From positions 196,802-226,331 of the forward strand of contig MU069764.1 of the NCBI GenBank assembly GCA_002284615.2: 29,530 nt of DNA, written 5' to 3'. The number at the start of each line of letters is the position of its first letter. Position 1 is the stretch's first letter. This DNA comes from Dunaliella salina. Its lineage: Eukaryota; Chlorophyta; Chlorophyceae; Chlamydomonadales; Dunaliellaceae. The notes under the pieces were generated by a model that did not search any database, was not told the DNA's origin, and saw only the letters and a list, made by a program, of their open reading frames with translations. Shown here in pieces: positions 1 to 12,100 of this stretch. A program made the position numbers and the translations under genes.

Positions 1-1430
1 ATAAAAAGTGCTAGATTGCTTGGATTCTCTCGGCGTACGTGAATGCAGAGTGCCTACATATGCGCAGTCTGTGCTTACACTTGTATTACATCTGGAATTG
101 CAGGCTCTACATATGCGCAGTCTGTGCTTGTATTCTATCCACGCAGTATGGTGTTGCATTCTGTACCCAAGGTGTTGCAGCCTGCACACCTTGGGTCCCC
201 CAGTCTACACCTGTGTGTTCTTGTCAATGCCCAGAGCGTGTCAGGTAATGTATGCAATGCACAATTAGTGTTGCAGAAGGCCCAAAGTTTATGCTTACAC
301 TTGTATTCCATCTGTGCAATACGTCTACACCTAGGGTGTTCTAGTTTACACCTGTGGTGTGCTTGTCTACGCCTTCAGCGTGTCAAGCAATGCATACACA
401 AATAGTGCTGCAAAAGGCCCAAAGCCTATGCTTACGCTTGTTTTCCATCCGTGCAATTTGTCTACACCTAGGGTGTCCTAGTGTACACCTGTGGTGTTCT
501 TGTCTACACCTTCAACGTGTCAAGCGATGCATGCACAAAGTGCTGCAAAAGGCCCTCATCCTTATGTCCCCAGCAACAACCAGCCCTGGCTATTGCCAGT
601 AGGGTTTCCTGGTCTACACTTGCTTGGGCGTTCTTGTCAATGCCTAGGGCGTGTCACGTAACGTATGCAATGCACAATCAGTGCTGCAAAAGGCCCAAAG
701 CCTATGCTGACACTTGTATTCCATCTGCGCAATATGTCTACACCTACGGTGTCCAAGTTTACACCTGTAGTGTTCTTGTCTACGCCTTCAGCGTGTCAAG
801 CAATGCATACACAAATAGTGCTGCAAAAGGCCCAAAGCCTATGTTTACGCTTGTTTTCCACCTGTGCAATATGTCTACACCTAGGGTGTCCTAGTGTACA
901 CCTGTGGTGTTCTTGTCTACACCTTCAACATGTCAAGCAATGCATGTACAAAGTGCTGCAAAAGGCCCTCATCCTTATGTCCCTTGCAACAACCAGCCCT
1001 GGCTATTGCCAGTAGGGTTTCCTGGTCTACACTTGCTTGGGTGTTCTTGTCAATGCCGAGAGCGTGCCACGTAATGTATGCAATGCACAATCAGTGCTGC
1101 AGAAGGCCTAAAGCATATGCTGACGCTTGTATTCCATCTGCGCAATATGTCTACACCTATGGTGTCCAAGTTTACACCTGTAGTGTTCTTGCCTACACCT
1201 TCAGCGTGTCAAGCAATGCATGCACAGCGTGTCAAGCAATGCATGCACAGCGTGTCAAGCAACGCATGCACAGCGTGTCAAGCAACGCATGCACAGCATG
1301 TCGAGCAACACATGCACAGCGTGTCAAGCAATGCATGCACAGCGTGTCAAGCAATGCATGCACCAATAGTGCTGCAAAAGGCCCTAATCCTTATGTCGCT
1401 GGCAATGACCAGCCCTGGCTGTTGCCAGTA
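1..1430. repeat. Higher-order tandem array, period about 415 bp, with a 23-bp sub-array
   Basis: The block around ccctcatccttatgtccc recurs at about 553, 966 and 1382 (about 413-416 bp apart). Each period is built of diverged subunits such as ctacacctagggtgtcc. Positions 1202-1362 hold seven near-perfect 23-bp units (gtgtcaagcaatgcatgcac core). It lies downstream of exon 16, in an intron or the 3' flank. Open frames here follow the repeat and are not genes. I see nothing certain between 1431 and 1568. Confidence 0.85.
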
Positions 1431-1568
1431 GTGGATGCACACGGTAGTGTTACAGAACCGCAAGTAAACAAACGGACTGCGCCCCCATGCTTGCCTCTCC
1501 AAAAGGTGGGTGCTAACTTGCAAAAAAAGGAAATGGGGAATACACGCGATGCTACAAAGGTGCACGCA

Positions 1569-1676
1569 CCTGCTAGCTTGCTAGTTTGCTTGCTTGTTAC
1601 TTAAGGGACCTTCCCTTAATGCACGCGGCCTCTGGCCTGCATAGACTTTTCTTTTTTCCTTCCTTTTTGCGCGCAC
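1569..1676. repeat. Dispersed repeat, copy A
   Basis: The segment with cctgctagcttgcta, then gcacgcggcctctggcct and catagacttttctttt, matches 29118-29205 in the same orientation. It also matches, inverted, a segment near 13604-13680. Copy A abuts the exon 16 donor. It looks like a small interspersed element, but I could not define its termini or a target duplication. Confidence 0.6.
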
Positions 1677-1790
1677 CTTGAGCGTCTTTGCGCTGTGCGG
1701 GAAATCCTTGAGCACAGCTTTGAAGTCAAACGCGCTCAGCACACAGAGGTCCAGATTTGACATGGAAACACAGTTTGCTGTGCGCTTGGC
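1677..1790 (-). CDS. Channel exon 16 (end of nucleotide-binding domain, helices B-C)
   Basis: The acceptor is gctattgcag| and the donor CTCAAG|gtgcgc, giving 38 codons in phase 0. It encodes AKRTANCVSMSNLDLCVLSA and then FDFKAVLKDFPHSAKTLK. Joined to exon 15, the cassette reads FGEIALFTEAKRTA, with the arginine that binds the cyclic phosphate. The D.C.L....F..VL.DFP pattern is the usual C-terminal helix region. The donor shows the protein continues; no later exon could be identified. Confidence 0.93.
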
Positions 1791-4700
1791 CTGCAATAGC
1801 ACAAAGAGCACGTGTACGCCGAGCGCATGTACGTCCAATTTTTTATATGAGCATGCAGTCTGCTGTGCGCTTGGCCTGCAATAGCACAAAGAGCACCTGT
1901 ACGTTCAATTTTTTCACAAGGACACGCAGTTTGCTGTGCACTTGGCCAGCAAGAATGCAAGGAATGCAGGTATCCTTAGGAAAGGAACAGGCTATAGAAA
2001 CACAATCACCCAGTTCCTAAATGCATCCAGCAGCACATGTGGTGGTCCAACTTGACACGGACAACAGTCCCTGTTGTACGATGGATTGGAGAGAGCCTTC
2101 CCCAAAATGCTCCTTGAATAATGCTTTATTGAGCAAAGCATTGGCCATACAAACAAGACGAATAGCCCACACTTCCACACACCTCTGAAAGCAGGGTCAT
2201 TACCCCGTAGTGCTGTCCGACTATCAGTAATCCCACATTTTCACAAATCACTGTCTGTAACTTTCAGCAATCCCACACTTTCACAAATCACTGTCTGTAA
2301 CTTTCAGCAATTCCACACTTTTGTACACACCTGCAAACGAGGCTACCCCACAAAGTGCTGTCTGCAACTGCCAGCAATCCCACACTGCAAAAAGCGCTGT
2401 CCAACTGTCGACGACCCCTCGCCATGATGCACCCCTGTAAACCACGCTACCCTGCGCAGTGCTGCCCGACCATCAGCAATCCCCAACTGTCAGCAGTTCT
2501 GAACTTCCACGCACCTCTGTAAACAAGGCAATCTCTCCAAAGTGCTGCCCAACTGTCAGTAATCCGAGCATGTGGTTGTGCCTGCCAATGACGGCCACAC
2601 TGCCCTTGCAGATGATGTACATCTCAAGGCCAAGGTCACCCGCCCTGAGGAGCAGCATAGGCGCATGGGGAGCACAATGACAAAATGGTGCTGCCTGAAA
2701 AAAGAGCATCCTCAGCATGTGGCTGTGCCAGCCACTGACAGCCCCACTGCCAATGCAAATGATGCACATCTCGAAGCCTCAGTCACCCGCCATGTGGAGC
2801 GGCAAAGGCGTACGAAAAGCACACTGACAAAATGGCGCATGGGATGCACATTGACGAACATGGTGCTGCCTGAAAAAAAAAGGAAATCGCACACATGGCT
2901 GTTCCTGCCAATCACGGCCAAACTGCCCTCACAGATGATGCACAACTCGAGGCCTCAGTCACCTGCCCTGGAGGACAGCGAAGGCGCATGAGAGCCACAT
3001 TTGCAGCAACTGGAAAGTTCTGAAGGCCTGGCTTGGCCTGAGAAGGGCTCCTTATTATTCCATCAAGCACATCAAAATTCGGCCTCCAGGTTGCACTATT
3101 TCCGTGTCGCTTGGCTTCAGAAAGTCTCGTTCCACCAAGCACGTCTCGTTCCACCAAGCACACCAAAATTTGGCCTCCAGGTTGCACTATTTCCGTGTTG
3201 CTTGAGAAAGCTCCGTCTCATTCCACCAAGCACGCGGAAGCACTATTTCCGTGTCGCTTGGCTTGAGAGAGCTCCATCTTGTTCCACCAAGCACGCGGAA
3301 ATTTGACCTCCAGGTCGTATTCTTCCGTGCGCAGGCGGGAAGCTCGTTTGCTTTTCCACATTTTCCTTCTATGATGTGCGGAACACAAGAATCAATGGCC
3401 TCATCGTTGTAGAATTCGAACATGAAAGCTTAAAACGCTAAGCAACAGCGTTGATGATGCTGTACACACATGTAAGTGTGTATGCATGCATGCATACACA
3501 TATGTATGTTTTCTGAACAACAGCTGGGCATCGAATTTTGATCTAATAATCCACAAACGCCTCAAAATTCCGCTATAAAGTGTACAATGAAAAGGTATTT
3601 GCACACAAATTCATTTCATCATCTATGCACAGTGCATCACAATCTCACAAAACCATCAACACACAGTGCAAAATTTTGCCACGTAGTGCACCATCTAGAG
3701 GTTTTGGCAACACAATCCGATCCTGATATCCATGCACAGTGGGAAGTTTTGCTGCCAAGTGCAATCAAAAATTTCGGGCATCCCAAGCCAGTGGGATCAT
3801 CCTGGAGTGAACCCTGATCCGATCAGGCCTATCGGGCGAAAATGCTTTTTTTTGTGCAGTCTATTGTTTCTCTGAGCAAAGCTAAATCCTCTATGTGCAG
3901 TCTTGTCTATTGTGCCTCTGGGCGAGTCTAAATCTTTTTGTGCAGTCTCGCCTCCTGTGTACCTGTGAGCGAGTAGTCCTCTGCCACAAGCAGTGGTAAA
4001 TCATCAAACCCATGTGAGGAAAACAATGCAGAATAAAACATCTGAGCACACCACTGCCAATGAGGGGTGAACCATCACACCCAGCACTTCTAGCACCAAG
4101 AGTTTCCGCGACTATCACAGCCACTTTTGCTCTTAATGCTCAACAGACTGCCTTGACATTAAAGGCAGGACGGAGCTCTCCTTCCTCCATATTTCAGATG
4201 TGTAGATTATAGGTACAGTCTATTATGGGTTGTAGGTATGGAGTGCAGGTTGAAGATATGGTCTACATGGTTATGGGCATATTACGTAAACTGTAGGTTT
4301 AGTCTGATAAGTTATAGTATGTAGATTAAACGCGACAAGACAGGCCCCAAAACGGCTTCTTTGGAATAAACACAATCATGTGCGCTGGAAGTAAAATTTC
4401 TTCAGAGAAAAGAGAACCACCTCTGATGTTGAACCATGTTGTACTGACCTGAAAATGGTCTCCTTGGGGATGAACATAATCATGCGCATGCGCAGCGACA
4501 GGTTCATGAGGAAAGCCTCTTCAAGGTCGAAAAAGAGGGGCACACGCTGCAGGTGCTTCCGATATGCATGGCCTGCAGTGGACAAGGAGATTGACATCGG
4601 AAATGGTGTTCTATTATACCAGCCAGACAGCCTGGAGATCGACAATGGTGATGGTGTCATGGTGTACAAGCCATGCAATCCAAACATATGAGCATGCAGG

Positions 4701-5383
4701 CCATGGGCGAAACAAGGCAGGAATGTGGTAGGTGCTTCCAATATGCATGGCCTGCAATGCGCAAGGAGATTGATACTGGTGGTGGTGTATTGTTGAACCA
4801 GCCAGGCAGCCTGGAGAGAGGCAATGGTGATGGTGTCATGGTGTACAAGCCATGCAATTCAAACATATGAGTAGGGTTGGCCAATTCTGTATAAGGTCTA
4901 AGACGTCGTATAATATACGGTACGTATAAGACGGCCCGTATAAGTGGGGGGACCTCCGTATCCGTACCCGTATAAGCGTCTAATACGGCAAATTCCGTAT
5001 TAGGCGTTTAGACGGGTATAAGCGTCTAATACGGCAAAATTCCGTATGTGCCTTAGAAAGGGACCCTTCGAAGTGACCCTTCGACAAAACATTGAGTGGC
5101 TGAAATTCGATACCCCCAAAAGCTTAACGAAGCTGTTCAATGATTGCATGAATTAAAATGCTTCGAAGTTTATAGGGCCAGGCTTCAGTTGCCCCATCAC
5201 GAAGGGGTGCTCAGGCAAGAGGTACTCAAGCAAGGGATGGTCGATCAGCACAGGGCACACCTACAGGGAACACAGCTGCACAAGATGCTGGCACAGGTAG
5301 TCCAGCAGGAGGAGGTGCAAGTGAGAGGGAGGGCTCTGCAGTGAGGAGCAGCACTGCAGNGGGCACTGCTGATGGGGCACCAC

Positions 5384-5414
<31 letters not shown>

Positions 5415-8400
5415 TCCTGCACGAGCATTAGCAGCAGCGGGACCAGCACCAGCACCAGCAGCAGCTGAGGAAGAGGCAGGCATGGCGATTGATGCAGAGG
5501 GAAGAAAGTGTGGGGGGGGAAGTTTGGGATGTGGGGAAAGGTGTGCAAGTAGTTGATGGGCTAGATGGGAGGAAGACAGAATTTTGGGATTGAGGGAGGC
5601 TGCTCTGGTCTTTCAAACTGAAGTACATTGACGTCTGTGAACCATGCCTGTGTGCATGGTGTGTTTGGAACGTTTGGGCTGCCCTAGCCTTGCAAGCTTT
5701 CATTTTTTGGTGGAACAGGATTGGGTAGGCATGCTCAGCTCTTTGAGAGCTGCAGAATGACCCCCCTTTGACTTAATCCTGAGAACATTTAAATTCTGAA
5801 TTGTACGGACTCTACGGATATACGGCCGTATTATACGGATATACACGTATTATACACGTATATGAAATCTCATGTACGGAACTGGCCAACCCTACATATG
5901 AGCATGCAGGCCATGGGCGAAACAAGGCAGGAATGTGGTAGGTGCTTCCAATATGCATGGCCTGCAGCGCGCAAGGAGATTGATACTGGTGGTGGTGTAT
6001 TGCTGAACCAGCCAGGCAGCCTGGAGAGAGGCAATGGTGATGGTGTTATGGTGTACAAGCCAGGCAATCCAAACATATGAGCATGCAGGCCATGGACGAA
6101 ACAAGGCAGGAATGTGGTAGGTGCTTCCGATATGCATGGCCTGCAGCGCGCAAGGAGATCGATACTGGTGGTGGTGTACTATTGTACCAGCCAGGCAGCC
6201 TGGAGAGAGGCAATGGTGATGGTTTCATGGTGTACAAGCCAGGCAGTCCAAACAAATAAGACACAGGCCATGACGATGAAAGGCAGGCATGTTGTAGGTG
6301 CTTTCAATATGCTGAGCCTGCAGGGCGCAAGGAGATTGCCAGTGGTGATCTGTGCACGAGGTTACAAGGTTACAAGGTTACAAGGCCTCCAGTTAAAACG
6401 ACTGACTGCTAGCCTGATGGCGCAAGGAGATTGCCAGTGGTGATCTATGTACAAGGCTACAAGGTTGCAAGGTTACAAGGCCTCCAGTCAAAATGACTGA
6501 CTGCTAGCCTGGTGCGCAAGGAGATTGCCAGCAGTGATCTGTGTACCAGGTTACCAGGTTACAAGGTTACAAGGTTACAAGGCCTCCAGTCAAAACGACT
6601 GACTGCTAGCCTGATGGCGCAAGGAGATTGCCAGCGGTGATCTGTGTACCAGCCAGGCAATCCAAACATGTGTGCACCAGCCGGGCAATCCAAAAATGTG
6701 TGTACGAGCCGGGCAACCCAAAAATTGGTGGAAGGCAATGTGTGCACCAGCCAGGCAGGCGTGTACCACAAGGCGAACCAGGCAGGCAACCAGGCAAACC
6801 AGCCAAGCGGACCAGCTAAAAGCAAAAGGCAAACCAGCCATGCAATCCAAAAAATTGGTGTGAGGCAGTGCGTGCACCAGCCAGGCAGACCAGCTAAAAG
6901 CAAAAGGCAAAGCAGCCATGCAATCCCAAAATTGGTGTGAGGCAGTGCGTGCACCAGCCAGGCAGACCAGCTAAAAGCAAAAGGCAAAGCAGCCATGCAA
7001 TCCAAAAAATTGGTGTGAGGCAGTGCGTGCACCAGCCAGGCAGACCAGCTAAAAGCAAGAGGCAAAGCAGCCATGCGATCCAAAAAATTGGTGTGAGGCA
7101 GTTCGTGCACCAGCCAGGCAGACCAGCTAAAAGCAAAAGGCAAACCAGCCATGCAATCCCAAAATTGGTGGAAGCCAACGTGTGCACCAAGCAAAAGGCA
7201 ATCCAACCAGGCAAATCCAAACAGATGAGCATGCAGGCCATGCACAACACGAGGCAGGCAAGTTGCAGGTGCTTCCAGTATGCAGAGCCCGCATTGCACA
7301 AGGAGATTGACACTGGTGATGTGTACCAGCCAGGGAATGCAGACGTATGAGTAGGGTTGGCCAGTTCTGTATGTCAACACCGTACACCTGTACATCTAGT
7401 GCTGAAAATTCCATACGCCTGCCGTATGATGCATATACATGGGTATAAAAAGAGGGAATTGGCCAGCCTTGGCCCACCTTAAATGATAATGAGCATGCAG
7501 GCCATGAACGATGCATGGCAGGTACGAGCAACAGGAACGGACGTACCTTCTTGGGCTGCAATGACTGTCACCATAGCTGCTGAAACGAGACGCAAGTCTT
7601 AAGAGTGAAGGCGTTTTTTTTTTTAATCACAGCTTGCATCAAAATTAGGCAAGGAATTGAAGCCCTGCTTTGAAGGAGCAATTGTGGTGGGCTGCATTGC
7701 GGTGCTCTGCATAATCCATTGCATTCTGGTGTTCAGGCACTCTTGTGCTCTGTTGCTCATGCGCTCTAGCTTTCATCAACAAATGTTAAGTTGATGAAAA
7801 AATTTGACTCCAGCGCTCTCCTGACATGCATGACCAGGCGCTCACCTGCGACTCCTTCCAAGGGATCCAAGCATTCTTCTCAAATCCTCATACAAAGAGA
7901 TCCTCAAACCCTAAAGGAGATCCAAGTGTTTCCCTGACATGCATGACCAGGCGACCTGTGACTTCCGCGAAGAGATGCAAGCGCTCTCTTCAAATCCCCA
8001 AAAAAGTCCTCTGGAGGAGATCCATGTATCACAGTGTTCCCCTCACATGCACAACCGCAGGCGCTCACCTGTCGGTCCTTTGAATAGATCCAGTGTTCTT
8101 CTCAAATTCTCAAGGAGCCCCTCAGATCATCAAGGAAATCCAAGCGTTCCCCTGACACGTGAGACCAGGCGCTCACCTGTGACTTCCGCACAGACTTTCT
8201 CGGGGAGTCGATGCGAGATCTAACCTGAACATGTATTTGATCTGGCCCTAAAATGTGCCACTGGGCGCTCACCTGTGAGTGGGTTGGGGAGCTCGTTCAA
8301 AAAGGCAATGCCCTCGCCTGCCGGGTGGCTGTAGTACGTGATATAGTTGAAACCCGCAAACACGCACATTACCAATCCTAGCATGCATGACCAGGCGCTC

Positions 8401-9032
8401 ACCGGTGACTTCCTCAAAGAGTGGCTTGGGGAGCTCGTTCAAAAAGGCAATGCCCTCGCCTGCCGGGTGGCTGTAGTGCGTGATGTAGTTGAAATACTCC
8501 TCCACGCGTCTGCGGTTCTCCTTGTTGAGACCAATGTAGCTCAGCACATCAAGTGTTGTGCCCTGCCTCAATCTGCATGAATCAATGAACAACGAGTGAT
8601 CTCAGATGCACAGATGCACAACATAATCAGCGCATCAAGTGTTGTGCCCTGCCTCAATCTGCACAAATCAATCAACATCAAAGATGCACAACATTATCAG
8701 CACACCAAGTGTTGTGTCCTGCCTCAATCTGCAAGAGGGGCATGCCCTGCCTCAATCAAGTGTTGTGCCTCAATCAACATATCAAGTGTTGTGCCTCAAT
8801 CAAGTGTTGTGCCCTGCTTCAATCTGCACAAACCAATGAACAACGAGTGATCCCACATGCACAGATGCACAACATAGTCAGCGCATCAAGTGTTGTGCCC
8901 TGCCTTAACCTGCTGAAATCAATGAACAACGAGACACAGATGCACAGCACAATCAGCACACCAAGCCTTAAGCCCTGCCTCAATCTGCACAAACCAATGA
9001 ACAGCGAGTGATCACAGATGCACAGACATCAA

Positions 9033-9128
<96 letters not shown>

Positions 9129-12100
9129 GTGGCGCATCCCCACCAAATCCATACTGGCCACCAGCACAGCCATCTGGCTGACCACAGCACTGCAATCGCA
9201 GGCAACACAGGGTTGGAAAGTGTAATGAGCAAAGCACCTCAGCGCTTGTGAAGAAGCAAGAAAAAAGAGGTTCTTGGCACGAAAGCTGAACAGTCATCAG
9301 CGTATCCGCCTGACTGCAGCACTGCAAACGCAGGAGGCACAGGGTTGGCGTGAGTTTCATGGGGAGAGCACCTCAGCGCTTAAGAAGGAGCAAGAAAAAA
9401 AGGAGCTTCTTGGCACTAAAACTGAATAGCTATCAGCACAGCCATCTGACTGAACACATCGCTGCAAAAACAGAAGGCACAGGACTGGCATGAGTATCAC
9501 GAGGCGAGCATTGCAGTGTTTGTGGAGGAGCAAGGAGATAAGAGGTCTTTGGCACCAACGCTGAAATAGTATAGGCGCACCCACCTGACTGAACACGGCG
9601 CTGCAAACACATGAAGCACAGGGCTGGCATGAGTATCATGAGGAGAGCACTGCAGCAAGGTTGTTGCTAGCATGCCCAAATTGTGCACCACCAGATCCCT
9701 TATTCAATACAAGCCATGTATGTATACCCCTCGTCGGCATGCACAGCTCTTGCGCAGCAGCAAGGTCGTTGCCTGCATGCCGGAATTGTGCACCACCACA
9801 TCCCTCGTACTACGCAAGTCCGTGTGCCTTAAACGCCATGTTGGCAGAGGGGGGCGGCAGGCCCAAATTGCTGTAAATGTTCTTTCCCGCCGATAGTTTC
9901 CAAATTTGACCATGCCAACCATTATAACATCAACCATTATAACATCAACCAAAACCATGTTCACCAAAAAGTGACGAAAATCAGTTGACTCCAGATCATG
10001 CCCATGGCTTCAGGAATCTGATGGTATATTTAAAATTCTGTGGCTCAGTAAAATTCTGGAAAGGGGGTCCCAAAAAGCCCAGACTCCCCTCGACCACCCA
10101 CCCCCACCGACCTTCTCTGAATGGACCCATATGAATACCAACCGATAGCTCTCGATCTCTGTATTCTGAATATATAGTTCTTAATTGGATTGACACATGC
10201 CAGCAAACAGTTATGCTTTTGGCACCCTCCTGCTCTGTGCCAGATTTACTTTAAATTAGGTGAATGGCTGAAATTCCGTATCTGACCAACCACTGGGTTT
10301 TTTTACTCCATTTTTTTGGCAATGACATTCTTTGGTACAAGGACTCCAATCCACAAAAATCACCCAATTTAGTGCAGTAGGTGGTCAGATAAGGAGTTTT
10401 GGTGGTAAAAAGTAGTGTTTACGCCGCGGCTGATAAGGCATGTTGGCCACAAGTTCCACCTTTCACGCTCGGATGCGTTGGATAGACGCATTTTGGTGCT
10501 AAGCTTGAAAGGTGAAATTTGTGGCCACCTTGCTCTGGGAACATTTTATAAGTACCCCCATTTCAGGCCTCCGTTGCCCCCCTTTGCCACATTGGCATGT
10601 GCGTCTCTTGCGTAGCAGCAAGGTCGTTGCTAGGATGCCCAAGTTGTACACCACCACATCCCTTGTACAATGCTAGCCATGTACAAATACCACGCATTTG
10701 CATGTATGGCTCTTGCGCAGCAGCAAGGTCATTGCCTGCATTCCCGAATTGTGCACCACCACATCCCTTGTACAATGCAAGTCATGTACGTTTATGAACC
10801 CCTCTTATGCACGTACAGCTCTTGCGCAGCAGCAAGCTCGCCGCTTGCATGCCCAAGAACGTCCCCAACATGCCTCTAGGTCATAGTCATTGCGTGTGGC
10901 ATATCATTATTATTTTTACTATTATTATTATTATTATTATTATTATTGTTGTTGTTGTTGTTGTTGTTGTTATTATTATTATTATCATCATCATTATTAT
11001 TATTATTATTGTCCATTATCATTTGTCCATCACTTTACGGTACATTCCTACATGGCCGATGCCGACATGCCAATTCCTACACGGTAGATCACTAAACAAA
11101 ACCTTCAAATGGCACAAACATTGTACGCTCTGCGCTCTTACGTGGTCTAAATCCAAACATGGTTGTTGCCCACATGCCCAAGGTCATGCCCACCACTACG
11201 ATTCGAGCAGAGTGCAAACCTCATACAATGTAACTCCAGCAGAGCGCTATTCCAGCAGAGTGCAACTCCAGAAGAGTTCAACCCCAGTAATGCGCGACTC
11301 CAGCAGAGTGCAGCCCCAATGCAGCGCAACTCCAGAAGAGCGCAACCCCAGTATGGTGAGACTCCAGCAGAGTGCAGCCCAATGTGAGAGCGAATCCAGT
11401 GCAAAACAGTACACTGGACTACTGTTGGACAACGGAGTGCAGCCCAGGAGCAGTGCAACTTCAACAGAGTGCAACTCAAGTGCTGTCAACTCCAGTAGAC
11501 TGCAACCCAGTAGGGTGCAACCTCTGCACAGAGCAGCTTCAGTAAAGTGCAAGTCCAGCAGACAGCAACTCCAGTGCAGTGCAATTCCACGAAAGTGCAC
11601 ACCCAATGTTGTACAACTCTTTTGAAGTGCATACCCAGTGCAGTGCATCTCTCCATGAAAGTACACACCTAATGTTGTACAATTCTTTTGAAGTGCGACC
11701 CCAGTGCAGTGCAACTCTCCATAAAAGTGCACACCCAATGTTTTACAACTCTTTCGAAGTGCGTCCCCAGTGCAGTGCAATTCCAGTCCAGCGCAACCCC
11801 AGTGCAGTGCAACTCCATCAGAGTCCAGCCCCAATACACTGCAAATTTAGCAGACTGCAACTCTAGGTACTACACAACTCCAGTACAGTGCAACCCAGCA
11901 CAGTGTTAATCCACTTGAGCGCAACCCCAGAACAGTGCAACTCCAGAACCCTACAGCTCATCTGCTACTATGTTCAAGCTCATCAATTGAGGTTTGTATT
12001 TTTATCTTAATTTTCAATTTTTACAATTAAATGGACCGAAGCATGGTACACATGTTTATGCTGTAAAAATATGAAATTGGTTTCCTATGCATTTACCTGT

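Noticed and set aside
1990..2180. Extra exon between exons 15 and 16 (VVRVKLDHHMCC)
   Set aside because: No phase-compatible acceptor, and exon 15 joins exon 16 directly to complete the nucleotide-binding domain.
2700..3000. Mutually exclusive alternative exons for the nucleotide-binding domain
   Set aside because: Both copies carry an in-frame TGA and are truncated at the 3' side.
5144..5500. Transposase gene inside the hAT element
   Set aside because: Only short frames with CAG-driven alanine/glutamine runs; no hAT dimerisation motif or catalytic residues recognised.
6559..7395. 278-residue minus-strand frame rich in GLPGW
   Set aside because: It follows the 75-bp and related arrays unit by unit; no splice-supported or domain-like content.
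10807..11625. 272-residue plus-strand frame
   Set aside because: It is composed of the trinucleotide microsatellite and the short tgcaactcc array.
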